From assembly GCA_002503545.1 (NCBI GenBank), contig DARY01000028.1, forward strand, positions 3,412-37,036: a DNA stretch of 33,625 nt. Direction: 5' to 3'. A program made the position numbers and the translations under genes. The stretch is from Candidatus Methanomethylophilus sp. UBA78. Lineage in GTDB: Archaea > Thermoplasmatota > Thermoplasmata > Methanomassiliicoccales > Methanomethylophilaceae. Positions within the stretch are counted from its first letter, which is position 1, and the number at the start of each line of letters is the position of its first letter. The notes under the pieces are model-generated. The model did not search any database, was not told where the DNA came from, and saw only the letters and a program-made list of their open reading frames with translations. Positions 22,765 to 30,177 of this stretch are shown one piece after another.

Positions 22765-23816
22765 GGCACCACGGCGAGGCGGGATCCCTCCACCATGTCC
22801 CTGTACTCCGAGAGCGTGCCGACGGAGACCTGGTCGCTGTCGCCGCACATGAAGAGGACGGGGACGGAGATGTCCTTCATGTAAGGGACCACGTCGAAAT
22901 CCCGCAGCGTGCCGGTGCAGACCATGTCGTTGGGCCCCCACATGGCCAGGAACACCTCCGGCAGGGGTTCCTCCACGTTCGCCAGGGCGGCCTCCCTGAA
23001 GCATTCCCTGGTGAAGAGGTACCTCGCGTAGTACTCCCCCATTATGCCTTTGAACTCGGGACCGAAATCGCCGGCGCGGATCAGGGCCTGCATCCTCCCG
23101 TAGGCGTCGCCGGGCATCGCCTTCAGGTTGGCCGTCTGGTCCCCGTCCCACCTCCTCGTGCTGACGAAGGGGGAGGGGAGGACCATCGCCGCGACCCTCC
23201 CGCACCCCTTCCTCCCGACGTACGCCACCGAGAGCCCGGCCCCCCAGGAGGCGCCTATCAGTATGACCTTCTCCGCCCCGATGTGGTCTATGAAATCGGA
23301 GAGCTCGTCCGCGTAATCGTCCGGTCCCCACGACCCGAGGTCCGCGATGGGGTCCGACCTGCCGCATCCCATCTGGTCGTAGACGTAGAGGGGATGGGCG
23401 AGCTTCAGCCTCCTCGCCTTGACCGGGTTGCCGTCGCCCCCCGGCCCCCCGTGGACGAACACCACGGGTACGGTGTCAAGGTCGGTGTTGTAGGCGTAGT
23501 AGGCCAGCCTCCCGCGTTCCGTGTCGAGGTAGCGTACGTCGTCCGCGTAGTCCTCCAGGACCTGCGGGCACAGGCCGTCGAGCCACAGCCCGGCCGCGGA
23601 GACGAAGGAATCGGTGTCGGAGAACGGGATGTCGGCGGCTTTCGCGGCCGACCCCCACTTCTCCGCATCCGAGACGGCCTCTATGCGGAACACGCCGTCG
23701 GAGGGTATGACGGTGACGGAGAACCCGTTGGAGGCGCCGCGGTACCCGCTGCCGTCCCATGCGGTTCTGAATATCCCCAATACGCTTCTCAGGGTCAAGG
23801 TTTCCGGAAGGTCCAT
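22674..23816 (-). CDS. Proline-iminopeptidase-like alpha/beta hydrolase with N-terminal extension
   Basis: Residues from about 110 to 380 form an alpha/beta hydrolase of the proline iminopeptidase type. FVHGGPGG is the oxyanion-hole loop. S190 in IGASWGAG is the nucleophile, D328 in CGDSDQVS the acid and H355 in YAGHVL the base. The family removes N-terminal proline or hydrolyses related small amides. The first 95 residues are an additional domain that ordinary proline iminopeptidases lack; I do not recognise it. No signal peptide is seen. It lies 33 bases after the DNA glycosylase and closes a three-gene operon. Its 3' end overlaps the third GNAT gene in antisense. Confidence 0.87.
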   Translation of the reverse strand: MDLPETLTLRSVLGIFRTAWDGSGYRGASNGFSVTVIPSDGVFRIEAVSDAEKWGSAAKAADIPFSDTDSFVSAAGLWLDGLCPQVLEDYADDVRYLDTERGRLAYYAYNTDLDTVPVVFVHGGPGGDGNPVKARRLKLAHPLYVYDQMGCGRSDPIADLGSWGPDDYADELSDFIDHIGAEKVILIGASWGAGLSVAYVGRKGCGRVAAMVLPSPFVSTRRWDGDQTANLKAMPGDAYGRMQALIRAGDFGPEFKGIMGEYYARYLFTRECFREAALANVEEPLPEVFLAMWGPNDMVCTGTLRDFDVVPYMKDISVPVLFMCGDSDQVSVGTLSEYRDMVEGSRLAVVPYAGHVLSLEQFDLYRMNITAFLRELGFDR

Positions 23817-23849
23817 GCCTCCCCCAACGCGGAGGAGGTAGAATATCCT

Positions 23850-24371
23850 TCACACCGGTGCGGACCTGAAGTTGAGGGGGGTGGCCCGGTCCCCGTCCGA
23901 GGCGTACGGTATCCCCACGCGGGGCCCGGATACCACCTTCCCCGGCACGTATCCGTCGTCCTCCAGCCATATCCCGTTCTCCGGGACGAGAGCGAGCCCG
24001 TACAGTTCCTTGGAGAACCCCATGGCCCGCGAGACGCGCCCCGGCCCCTCGATCCCCTCCACCCCCCTGACGAGGACGCATTCCGGGGAACCGTCCGGAC
24101 CGCAGCTGAGGTTCAGGAGCCAGAACATGTGGCAGCGGTACACGTAGACCCTGCCGTATCCGCTGTAGAGGACCTCCGTACGGGCGGTGCGCCCCCTGTG
24201 CGCATGGGCGGCGGTGTCGTCCTCCCCGCAGTAGGCCTCGGTCTCGGTTATGCGCAGCCTCAACGTGCTCCCGTCCGGCATCCTCCTGCAGAGGAACTTC
24301 CCGAGCACGTCCGGTGCCAGCTCCGCCGCCCTCCTGCCGAAGTACTCCCTCCCGACGACCGCGGCCGACAT
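23850..24371 (-). CDS. mpg: 3-methyladenine DNA glycosylase (AAG/MPG family)
   Basis: The 173-residue protein matches the AAG/MPG alkylpurine glycosylase family. Characteristic segments are LGKFLCRRMPDG, ITETEAYCGEDDTAAHAHRG (with the catalytic acidic residue and substrate loop), GYGRVYVYRCHMFWLLNLSC and a C-terminal GPRVGI. It removes alkylated bases such as 3-methyladenine during base excision repair. Its ATG lies one base after the stop of the MFS gene, so it is translationally coupled to it. Such a pairing has no obvious functional logic and may be a simple shared transcript. Confidence 0.92.
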   Translation of the reverse strand: MSAAVVGREYFGRRAAELAPDVLGKFLCRRMPDGSTLRLRITETEAYCGEDDTAAHAHRGRTARTEVLYSGYGRVYVYRCHMFWLLNLSCGPDGSPECVLVRGVEGIEGPGRVSRAMGFSKELYGLALVPENGIWLEDDGYVPGKVVSGPRVGIPYASDGDRATPLNFRSAPV

Positions 24372-24372
24372 G

Positions 24373-25566
24373 TCACCCCTCGTTCTCCGCCTCGGGGTGC
24401 CGGTGGACCGGTATCCCGTGGAGGACCAGGTAGACCGCGAGGCCCAGGGCGCCCACCAGGGCCATCAGCACGTAGTTCCCGCCGTATCCCAGCATCCCGA
24501 TGGCGAAGCCGTTGACCACCGGGCCGATCGCGTAGGAGATGTCGACGGATATGTTGTAGGTGGAGACCGCCACCCCGTACCTCTCGCGCGGGGCCCTCCT
24601 TATTATGACGGCCTGCGCGACCGCGGACAGCATGGCCACCATGATGCCTATGAAGAAGGCGGACAGGAGCATGCCCGCCCCCGAGACGACGGTGCCGAGC
24701 ATGACCATGCCGACCACGTAGAGCGCGAGGGACGGGATCAGGGCGGTGTTCTCCCCGTACAGGTCGTAGACGCGGCCCAGGAACAGCCTGCATATGAGCG
24801 TCCCCACCGACAGTACCACGAAGAACACGGTGGCGTAGCCGACGAGGCCCGTCTCCCTGCCGTAGGGCGCTATGAAGGTGAGCACCCCCGAGTAGGAGAA
24901 GAACACCACGAAGGCGACGAGGGACATGCTGAGGGACGACCTCTCTATGTAGTCGGACAGGCGGACCCCCCTGCCGGAGCGGGCGGGGGCGGGGACACGG
25001 ACCTCCGAGAGCATGAACGAGAGGACGGCTGCCGCGGCGCTCGTGGCCACCCCGATGAGGAAGATGTCCCCGTAGGTCCCGTGGGTCTGCAGGTACATGC
25101 ATATGAAGGGGCCCACGGCGGAGGCGAAGCTGTAGCTGAGCATGAAATACCCCAGCCCCTCCCCCCTCCTCCCCGCGGGGAGGCTGTCCGCCACCATGGT
25201 GTTTATGGAGTTGGAGACGGCCCCGTAGGTCATGCCGTGGACGAACCTGACCACGCATATCGCCGCGACGGTGTCGGATACGAAGTAGAACAGGGTCACG
25301 GCCGTGCCGACCCCCATGCAGACCAGCGAGACCTTCCGGGGACCGATGCTGCGGACCCTGTTCCCCACGGCGATGCGGGCGGCGAGGTCGCCGACGATGA
25401 AGATGCTGGCCACCAGACCGGCCGTCGTGCTCCCCACCCCCAGCACGTCGGAGGAGTAGGAGGACATCCCCGTGTAGAACATGAAGAAGACGATGGTGAA
25501 GCAGAAGCTGATCAGGGTGCACAGCACGAAGTTGCGTGTGAAGATCGACTCCCCGCGTCCCGCCAT
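24373..25566 (-). CDS. MFS transporter
   Basis: The 397-residue protein is a 12-helix major facilitator with the sequence style of drug/metabolite efflux members. Recognisable parts are IRSIGPRKVS-like loop residues (VRSIGPRKVSLVCMGVGTA) after helix 2 and RFVHGMTYGAVSNSINTMVA in helices 4-5. It is the first gene of an operon followed by the DNA glycosylase (one-base gap) and the hydrolase. An export role for a peptide-like or toxic compound handled by the hydrolase is possible, but only by position. Confidence 0.87.
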   Translation of the reverse strand: MAGRGESIFTRNFVLCTLISFCFTIVFFMFYTGMSSYSSDVLGVGSTTAGLVASIFIVGDLAARIAVGNRVRSIGPRKVSLVCMGVGTAVTLFYFVSDTVAAICVVRFVHGMTYGAVSNSINTMVADSLPAGRRGEGLGYFMLSYSFASAVGPFICMYLQTHGTYGDIFLIGVATSAAAAVLSFMLSEVRVPAPARSGRGVRLSDYIERSSLSMSLVAFVVFFSYSGVLTFIAPYGRETGLVGYATVFFVVLSVGTLICRLFLGRVYDLYGENTALIPSLALYVVGMVMLGTVVSGAGMLLSAFFIGIMVAMLSAVAQAVIIRRAPRERYGVAVSTYNISVDISYAIGPVVNGFAIGMLGYGGNYVLMALVGALGLAVYLVLHGIPVHRHPEAENEG

Positions 25567-25613
25567 AACCGGTCATCCGAGATACTGTACAAATACTGTG
25601 CGTCCGGCCCGCA

Positions 25614-26804
25614 TCATTCCAGCAGGAAGCTGATGATGTTCTTGTACTCGATGTTGTCGTAGAAGCCGTTCATGCCGCGGTCGGTGGTGAGGAGGTACTT
25701 CTTGCCGGGGACGGAGGCGAACGCCTTGAACTCCTTGCCCTTGGCCCTTTCGTCGCTGAGCGAGAGGACCGACTTGACGAAGATGGTCTCGTTCCCCCTC
25801 ACGGCCATGAAGCCGATGTCGTTCCCGCGGTAGAACCCGGCGTAGACCGCGTATCCGCGGCGGACGAGCTCGAGGAACACGATGTTCTCGATGGTGGCCT
25901 GGCGGCTGATGCTGAAGACCCCGCGCGGGGTGATGCCCTTCACGCTGCGGACGTCGGTGGTGTAGTACTTGGCCTTCACCCCGAGCCTCCTCATGTCGGT
26001 TATGTCGACGGCGTCGGCCTTCATTATGGTCTGGTAGTCCAGCAGGTAGTGGAGGTACTTCTCCACCGTGCGCTGGTCGGTGACGTTGGAGTTCTGCCTC
26101 AGGGCAGAGAGCGTCGTCACGCTGCCGATGTTGTTGAGTATGTAGAGGGCGAGCCTGCTGATGGCGACGGTGTCTATCCTGGACCTGCTGCCGATGTCCC
26201 CGTTGAGGATCAGGTTGAACATCCCCTCGGAGATCATGAAATGGTCCTTCTGGCTCATCCCCATGTTCATGAACGGCTGCCCGCCGAAGGACACGTACTG
26301 CTCGAATCTCTCGCCGTAGCCGTGCTCGTCCGTGATGGGGTAGGCCTCCAGGAACTCCTTGAATGAGAACGCGTAGATGGTCGTAACGTCGTAGCTCCCC
26401 AGACCCTCCAGCATGGGCATGTACTCCTCCGAGAGGGCGTAGGGGACGACGATGTAGATGTTGAGGTTGTACCTCTGCCTCAGATCCGTGATGGCGCTGC
26501 TCCAGTCCTTGACGAAGTTCATGTCGTCGACGAGGAGGAACGCGTTGTCCGAGGATAGTTTGGTTTTAACGAGGGCGGTGAACTGGAAAGAATCGTCGAC
26601 CGTCCCGATCAGCTCGCTCATGTCCAGGTATACGACGTCGGACTCGGGGGTCCCTTTGCCGACCAGCATGTCCCTGAACTGGGTCAGGAGGGTGGATTTG
26701 CCGCAATACCTGTTTCCGGATATCACCTTGACGATGCTTCTGTCTGTGCTCAGTTGGTAAAGCCTGTTCAGGTAGGTTTTACGAACTATTGCCGGATGGG
26801 CCAT
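25614..26804 (-). CDS. AAA ATPase with DUF4143 C-terminal domain
   Basis: This 396-residue protein belongs to the AAA_14/DUF4143 group. The Walker A motif is G30-N-R-Y-C-G35-K36-S37-T, Walker B is AFLLVDDMN, and the end of the ATPase domain carries the family signature FSFKEFLEAYP. The C-terminal half (TVEKYLHYLLDYQTIMKADA, then GVKAKYYTTD) is DUF4143 with a nuclease-like fold. Such proteins occur in many copies in gut archaea and bacteria and their role is unknown. A TATA box about 29 bases before the ATG indicates a leaderless mRNA. Confidence 0.92.
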   Translation of the reverse strand: MAHPAIVRKTYLNRLYQLSTDRSIVKVISGNRYCGKSTLLTQFRDMLVGKGTPESDVVYLDMSELIGTVDDSFQFTALVKTKLSSDNAFLLVDDMNFVKDWSSAITDLRQRYNLNIYIVVPYALSEEYMPMLEGLGSYDVTTIYAFSFKEFLEAYPITDEHGYGERFEQYVSFGGQPFMNMGMSQKDHFMISEGMFNLILNGDIGSRSRIDTVAISRLALYILNNIGSVTTLSALRQNSNVTDQRTVEKYLHYLLDYQTIMKADAVDITDMRRLGVKAKYYTTDVRSVKGITPRGVFSISRQATIENIVFLELVRRGYAVYAGFYRGNDIGFMAVRGNETIFVKSVLSLSDERAKGKEFKAFASVPGKKYLLTTDRGMNGFYDNIEYKNIISFLLE

Positions 26805-26828
26805 ATATGGTATTGATTGAGCTCATAC

Positions 26829-26837
26829 TATTTAAAA
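26829..26837 (-). promoter_or_regulatory. TATA box of the AAA/DUF4143 gene
   Basis: On the minus strand TTTTAAATA is centred 29 bases before the ATG at 26804. The rest of the spacer up to 26942 is AT-rich and forms the 3' flank of the transporter gene; I see no gene in it. Confidence 0.6.
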
Positions 26838-26942
26838 TCTAATCAAAATATGTAATAAGATGCCGAATATTTTTGTTATGGATGCGTACAAATGTCGTAT
26901 ACGGCAACATATAAAGCGAAGAGGAATCTCACGGGCCTCCCC

Positions 26943-28208
26943 TCACAGCAGGGATTCCAGCATGTACATGTATGCGACCGCGATCGCCACGGTGGCGGCG
27001 GCGATGGGTATGCCGGAGCGGAGGTACCTGAAGAAATCCATGCGGACGCCGTGCTTCTCCCCCTCGTCCTCCACCATTATGTTCGCCGCGGCGCCGATGA
27101 GGGTAAGGTTGCCGGCGAAGGTCGAGGAGACGGCGAGGGTGATCCACAGCATCATGTCCCCCTGCGGCAGGAGCTGTCCGATGAGCATGACCGAGGGGAC
27201 GTTGCTGACCAGGTTGGCCATCACCGCGGAGAAGGCGGCCAGGACGCCTATCGACGGGACCTCCCCTCCCCCGATCCCGAACACCTCGGAGATGGAATCG
27301 ATCAGTCCGGACGAGGCGGCGCCCGCGATGACGACGAACAGCCCGATGAAGAAGAGCAGGATGGACCAGTCCACGTGCCCCATGACGTACCCGAAGGCCT
27401 TCCTGCTGCCGGTCATCACTATGAGCAGGGCGACCGCCCCCGCCGCCAGGGCCACCTCGGACACCTTCACGCCGATCGCGCTGGACAGGGTGAAGAGCGC
27501 CAGGGCCGCCAGGACGACGGCCAGCACCGCCGCGAGGCGGGGCCTGTCGACCTCCCTCGAGTTGAACACCTCGTCCGAGAGGGAGGAATCCTCCGTCCCG
27601 AGCTGGCGGGCGTAGGTGCGGTGCAGGATGAGGATGGCGACGGCGGTGCATATGACCGCGAGAGGCAGGACGCGCACCGAGTAGTCCACGAAGCCGAGGC
27701 CGGCCATGGCGGCCACCAGGGCGTTCTGGGGGTTGCCTACGACGGTGGCGGCGCTGCCTATGTTGGCGGAGACGAAGACCCCCACCATGTAGGGGATGGG
27801 GTCGGCGCGCATCCTCTGGCAGCAGCGGAGGACGATGGGGGTGAATATCAGGACGACGGCGTCGTTCAGCATGACCGCGGAGAGGCACGCCGTGATGGCC
27901 ATGACCCCCGTGAGGAAGCTCTTCCTCCCCTTGAAACGCCTCATCAGCATGTCGACGACGATCTCGAAGAAACCGCAGTACTGGAGGGAGGCGGTGAGCA
28001 TCATCATACCCACCAGCAGCATGATCACATCGAAGTTTATGTAATCCAGTGCCTCGGAGGGCGTGACCACGCCGAAGAGCAGCATCAGTCCGCCGCCGAG
28101 GACGGCCGCCGTCCACGTCTTGATCCTGCGCCCGCGCACCTTGCGCACGGCCACCAGCGAATAGGTGAGGACGAAAACCGCCAGGGACACCAGCAATACC
28201 GTCGACAT
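26943..28208 (-). CDS. ArsB/NhaD-type (ion transporter superfamily) membrane transporter
   Basis: The 421-residue protein has about 11 membrane helices and the internal two-fold repeat of the ion transporter superfamily. The two helical-hairpin motifs are visible: LNDAVVLIFTPIVL with SANIGSAATVVGNPQN in the first half, and NLVSNVPSVMLIG with STFAGNLTLIGAAANIMV in the second. This group includes arsenite pumps (ArsB), sodium/proton antiporters (NhaD) and carboxylate transporters; the sequence alone does not decide. A 33-residue membrane protein is encoded 18 bases upstream on the same strand and shares its promoter. Confidence 0.88.
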   Translation of the reverse strand: MSTVLLVSLAVFVLTYSLVAVRKVRGRRIKTWTAAVLGGGLMLLFGVVTPSEALDYINFDVIMLLVGMMMLTASLQYCGFFEIVVDMLMRRFKGRKSFLTGVMAITACLSAVMLNDAVVLIFTPIVLRCCQRMRADPIPYMVGVFVSANIGSAATVVGNPQNALVAAMAGLGFVDYSVRVLPLAVICTAVAILILHRTYARQLGTEDSSLSDEVFNSREVDRPRLAAVLAVVLAALALFTLSSAIGVKVSEVALAAGAVALLIVMTGSRKAFGYVMGHVDWSILLFFIGLFVVIAGAASSGLIDSISEVFGIGGGEVPSIGVLAAFSAVMANLVSNVPSVMLIGQLLPQGDMMLWITLAVSSTFAGNLTLIGAAANIMVEDEGEKHGVRMDFFRYLRSGIPIAAATVAIAVAYMYMLESLL

Positions 28209-28226
28209 GGGCCTCCGTGCCGGCCG

Positions 28227-28328
28227 TCACAGACCGGCGATGAAACTGGCGGCGACCACGAAGACCACCATGAACATGGTCAGCGCCATGAAAACCGCAT
28301 ACACCTTCCTTCTAGTGTCCGCTCTCAT
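28227..28328 (-). CDS. 33-residue single-helix membrane protein upstream of the transporter
   Basis: A short frame reads MRADTRRKVYAVFMALTMFM and continues VVFVVAASFIAGL. It has a positively charged N-terminus (RRK) followed by about 22 hydrophobic residues, so it should be a single-pass membrane protein with its N-terminus inside. A TATA box at 28351-28358 is centred 27 bases before the ATG, making it the first, leaderless cistron of the transporter operon, and the transporter ATG lies 18 bases after its stop. It could be a small accessory subunit or stabiliser of the transporter. I do not know its family. Confidence 0.65.
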   Translation of the reverse strand: MRADTRRKVYAVFMALTMFMVVFVVAASFIAGL

Positions 28329-28350
28329 CGCCAGACCGATTGGCGACTGG

Positions 28351-28358
28351 GTATAATT
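28351..28358 (-). promoter_or_regulatory. TATA box of the microprotein-transporter operon
   Basis: GTATAATT (+ strand; AATTATAC on the coding strand) is centred 27 bases upstream of the ATG at 28328, just after the stop of the recombinase gene at 28370. Confidence 0.6.
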
Positions 28359-28369
28359 CGCTTATGGTG

Positions 28370-29221
28370 TCAGATCTCGAAATCCTCTTCCGGCAGCAGC
28401 CTCGGCCTGCGTTTGGCCGGGTCCCTCTCCCTCTCGGCCGCCTTGGTCTGCGCGCGGTTGAACGTCGCCGGGTCCAGCGGGACCTCCGCGTAGTGGCGGA
28501 AGGTGACGTCCTCCCATCTGAGGTAGCCGGCGTAGACGGGGTTGTGGAGGATGGTTCCGAGGTTGTAGACCGTCCACCTGCTGCCGCGCCTCGTGCGGAG
28601 CCCGCCGCGGTTGAGCTCCTCGGATATCCTGGCCAGGGACATCCCGGCCAGGTACCCGTCGAATATCTCCCTGACCACCTTGAGCTCCTCCGGCACGGCC
28701 GTTATGAGGCCGTCGCAGAGGACGTACCCGTAGGGGGGGTTGAACCCCAGGGTCCTGCTCTCCCCGGGCGTGTTGTTCATCGTCTCGGCCTTCTCGCGCA
28801 TGCCGAGGTAGGTCCTCTCGCCGATCTGCTCGCTCTCCAGCTGGGCGATGCTCTGTATCATCGACATGACGAACTTTCCCATGGCGTTGGTCGTGTCGAG
28901 GTTCTCGGTGGCGGAGACGAACTGCTTGTTGCGCCTGCCGAGCTCGTCCATCATGTTCATGAAGTTGCGGGAGTTCCTGTGGATCCTGTCCATCTTGAGG
29001 ACCAGCATGACGTCCCACTCCGCCATCTCCCCCATCATCTCGCGGTAGGCGGGACGGTTGTCGCTGCGTCCGGAGAAACCGTCGTCCACGTAGACCTTGA
29101 AGATCTCGTAGTCCTGGGCGACGCAGTACTCGGAGAGCAGCTCCCTCTGGGCGTCGATGGAGTAGCCCTCGAGGGCCTGCTCCTCGGTCGATACGCGAGT
29201 GTAGAGTGCCGCCATGACCAT
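28370..29221 (-). CDS. Serine site-specific recombinase 2
   Basis: The 283-residue protein begins with the resolvase catalytic domain: S11 in LYTRVSTEEQ is the nucleophile, and VLKMDRIHRNSRNFMNMM carries the conserved arginine-rich active-site segment. LESEQIGERTYLGMREKAET leads by a long helix into the Recombinase domain, seen as GYVLCDGLITAVPEELKVVR and HNPVYAGYLRWEDV. The protein ends soon after, without the zinc ribbon and coiled coil that large serine recombinases usually have. It starts 4 bases after the stop of a second, related recombinase. The two probably act together, on a DNA site that cannot be assigned. Confidence 0.9.
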   Translation of the reverse strand: MVMAALYTRVSTEEQALEGYSIDAQRELLSEYCVAQDYEIFKVYVDDGFSGRSDNRPAYREMMGEMAEWDVMLVLKMDRIHRNSRNFMNMMDELGRRNKQFVSATENLDTTNAMGKFVMSMIQSIAQLESEQIGERTYLGMREKAETMNNTPGESRTLGFNPPYGYVLCDGLITAVPEELKVVREIFDGYLAGMSLARISEELNRGGLRTRRGSRWTVYNLGTILHNPVYAGYLRWEDVTFRHYAEVPLDPATFNRAQTKAAERERDPAKRRPRLLPEEDFEI

Positions 29222-29225
29222 GGTA

Positions 29226-30008
29226 TCACGCTATCGGTCCGTTGACGGATTCGAAGGTCTCCGCGGTCACAATCGCTTCCTGGGTGCCCGGGCGCACGAT
29301 GCCGTCCCACCGCATGTACCCGGCATATACCGGGTTGTGCAGGATGTTGCAGACGGACTGCCGGCTCCAGACGCCGCCCTTCTTGGCGGGTATGCCGGCG
29401 TTGGTCAGGACGGAGGCTATGTTCTCCATGGTCCTGCCCTCGAGGTACATGTCGAAGATGCGGCGGACGATGCGGGCCTCGTCCTCTATGACGACCAGCC
29501 TCCCGCCGGCGTGGGTGTACCCGTACGGGTCGGGGGAGCCCATGGGACCGGCGCCCGTCTCGGCCTTGCGGGTCATGCCGATCTTGACCCTCTCGCCGAT
29601 CTGCTCGCTCTCCAGCTGGGCCATGCGCTCCACGATGTCCATGACGAAGCGCCCCATGGCCGTGGTGGAGTCGAACTTCTCCATCATGGAGTTGAAGTCC
29701 TTCCCGTTCTCCTTCAGGACCTCCATCATGTTGGTGAAGTTCACGCTGTTCCTGTGGATCCTGTCCATCTTGAGGACGAGGACGACGTCCCACCCGTCCA
29801 TCTCGGAGAGCATGCGCTGGTATTCGGGGCGTCCCACCGTGCGGCCCGAGTAGCCTTCGTCGCGGTATATGCCGGAGATCCTCCATCCGCGGACGGCGCT
29901 GTACGCCCTCAGCCTCTTCTCCTGGGCGTCGAGGGAGAAACCGTCCCGGGCCTGGTCCTCCGTGGAGACCCTTATGTATATCGCTACGCGTAGCTGTTCC
30001 GAATGCAT
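29226..30008 (-). CDS. Serine site-specific recombinase 1
   Basis: This 260-residue protein has the same layout as its downstream partner: S15 in IYIRVSTEDQARDG, the segment VLKMDRIHRNSVNFTNMM, the hinge helix LESEQIGERVKIGMTRKAET and a Recombinase domain with HNPVYAGYMRWDGI. It lacks the zinc ribbon and ends shortly after that domain. Similarity between the two points to an old duplication with divergence, perhaps to form a heteromeric enzyme. It is the promoter-proximal gene; TATA-like TATAAAATTA (read as its complement) lies at 30041-30050. The pair diverges from the pst operon. Confidence 0.9.
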   Translation of the reverse strand: MHSEQLRVAIYIRVSTEDQARDGFSLDAQEKRLRAYSAVRGWRISGIYRDEGYSGRTVGRPEYQRMLSEMDGWDVVLVLKMDRIHRNSVNFTNMMEVLKENGKDFNSMMEKFDSTTAMGRFVMDIVERMAQLESEQIGERVKIGMTRKAETGAGPMGSPDPYGYTHAGGRLVVIEDEARIVRRIFDMYLEGRTMENIASVLTNAGIPAKKGGVWSRQSVCNILHNPVYAGYMRWDGIVRPGTQEAIVTAETFESVNGPIA

Positions 30009-30097
30009 CCTATCCCGCTTCCCGCATCTGCATCCTAGGTTATAAAATTAGGGGGGATGCGCGGAATCGGCTCTTTTCGGACTCGGTTTGCAGATAT

Positions 30098-30154
30098 ATG
30101 GATATATTTGATATATAGTAAGATAGATAATATTTCGGGATAATATATATCCAT
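30098..30154. promoter_or_regulatory. Inverted repeat and promoter between recombinases and pst operon
   Basis: A perfect 10-bp inverted repeat, ATGGATATAT (30098-30107) and ATATATCCAT (30145-30154), encloses 37 bases of AT-rich DNA. The right arm overlaps TAATATATAT (30141-30150), the best TATA box for pstS, whose start lies about 30 bases further on. It may be a phosphate-regulator operator or a crossover site for the adjacent serine recombinases. The rest of the 30009-30177 spacer holds the recombinase promoter (30041-30050) and no gene. Confidence 0.5.
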
Positions 30155-30177
30155 TACATTTCTGACTGATTACTAAG

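Noticed and set aside
26892..28493. 533-codon + strand frame opposite the ion transporter
   Set aside because: Antisense of a clear membrane protein, with Asp/Gly/His-rich low-complexity translation.
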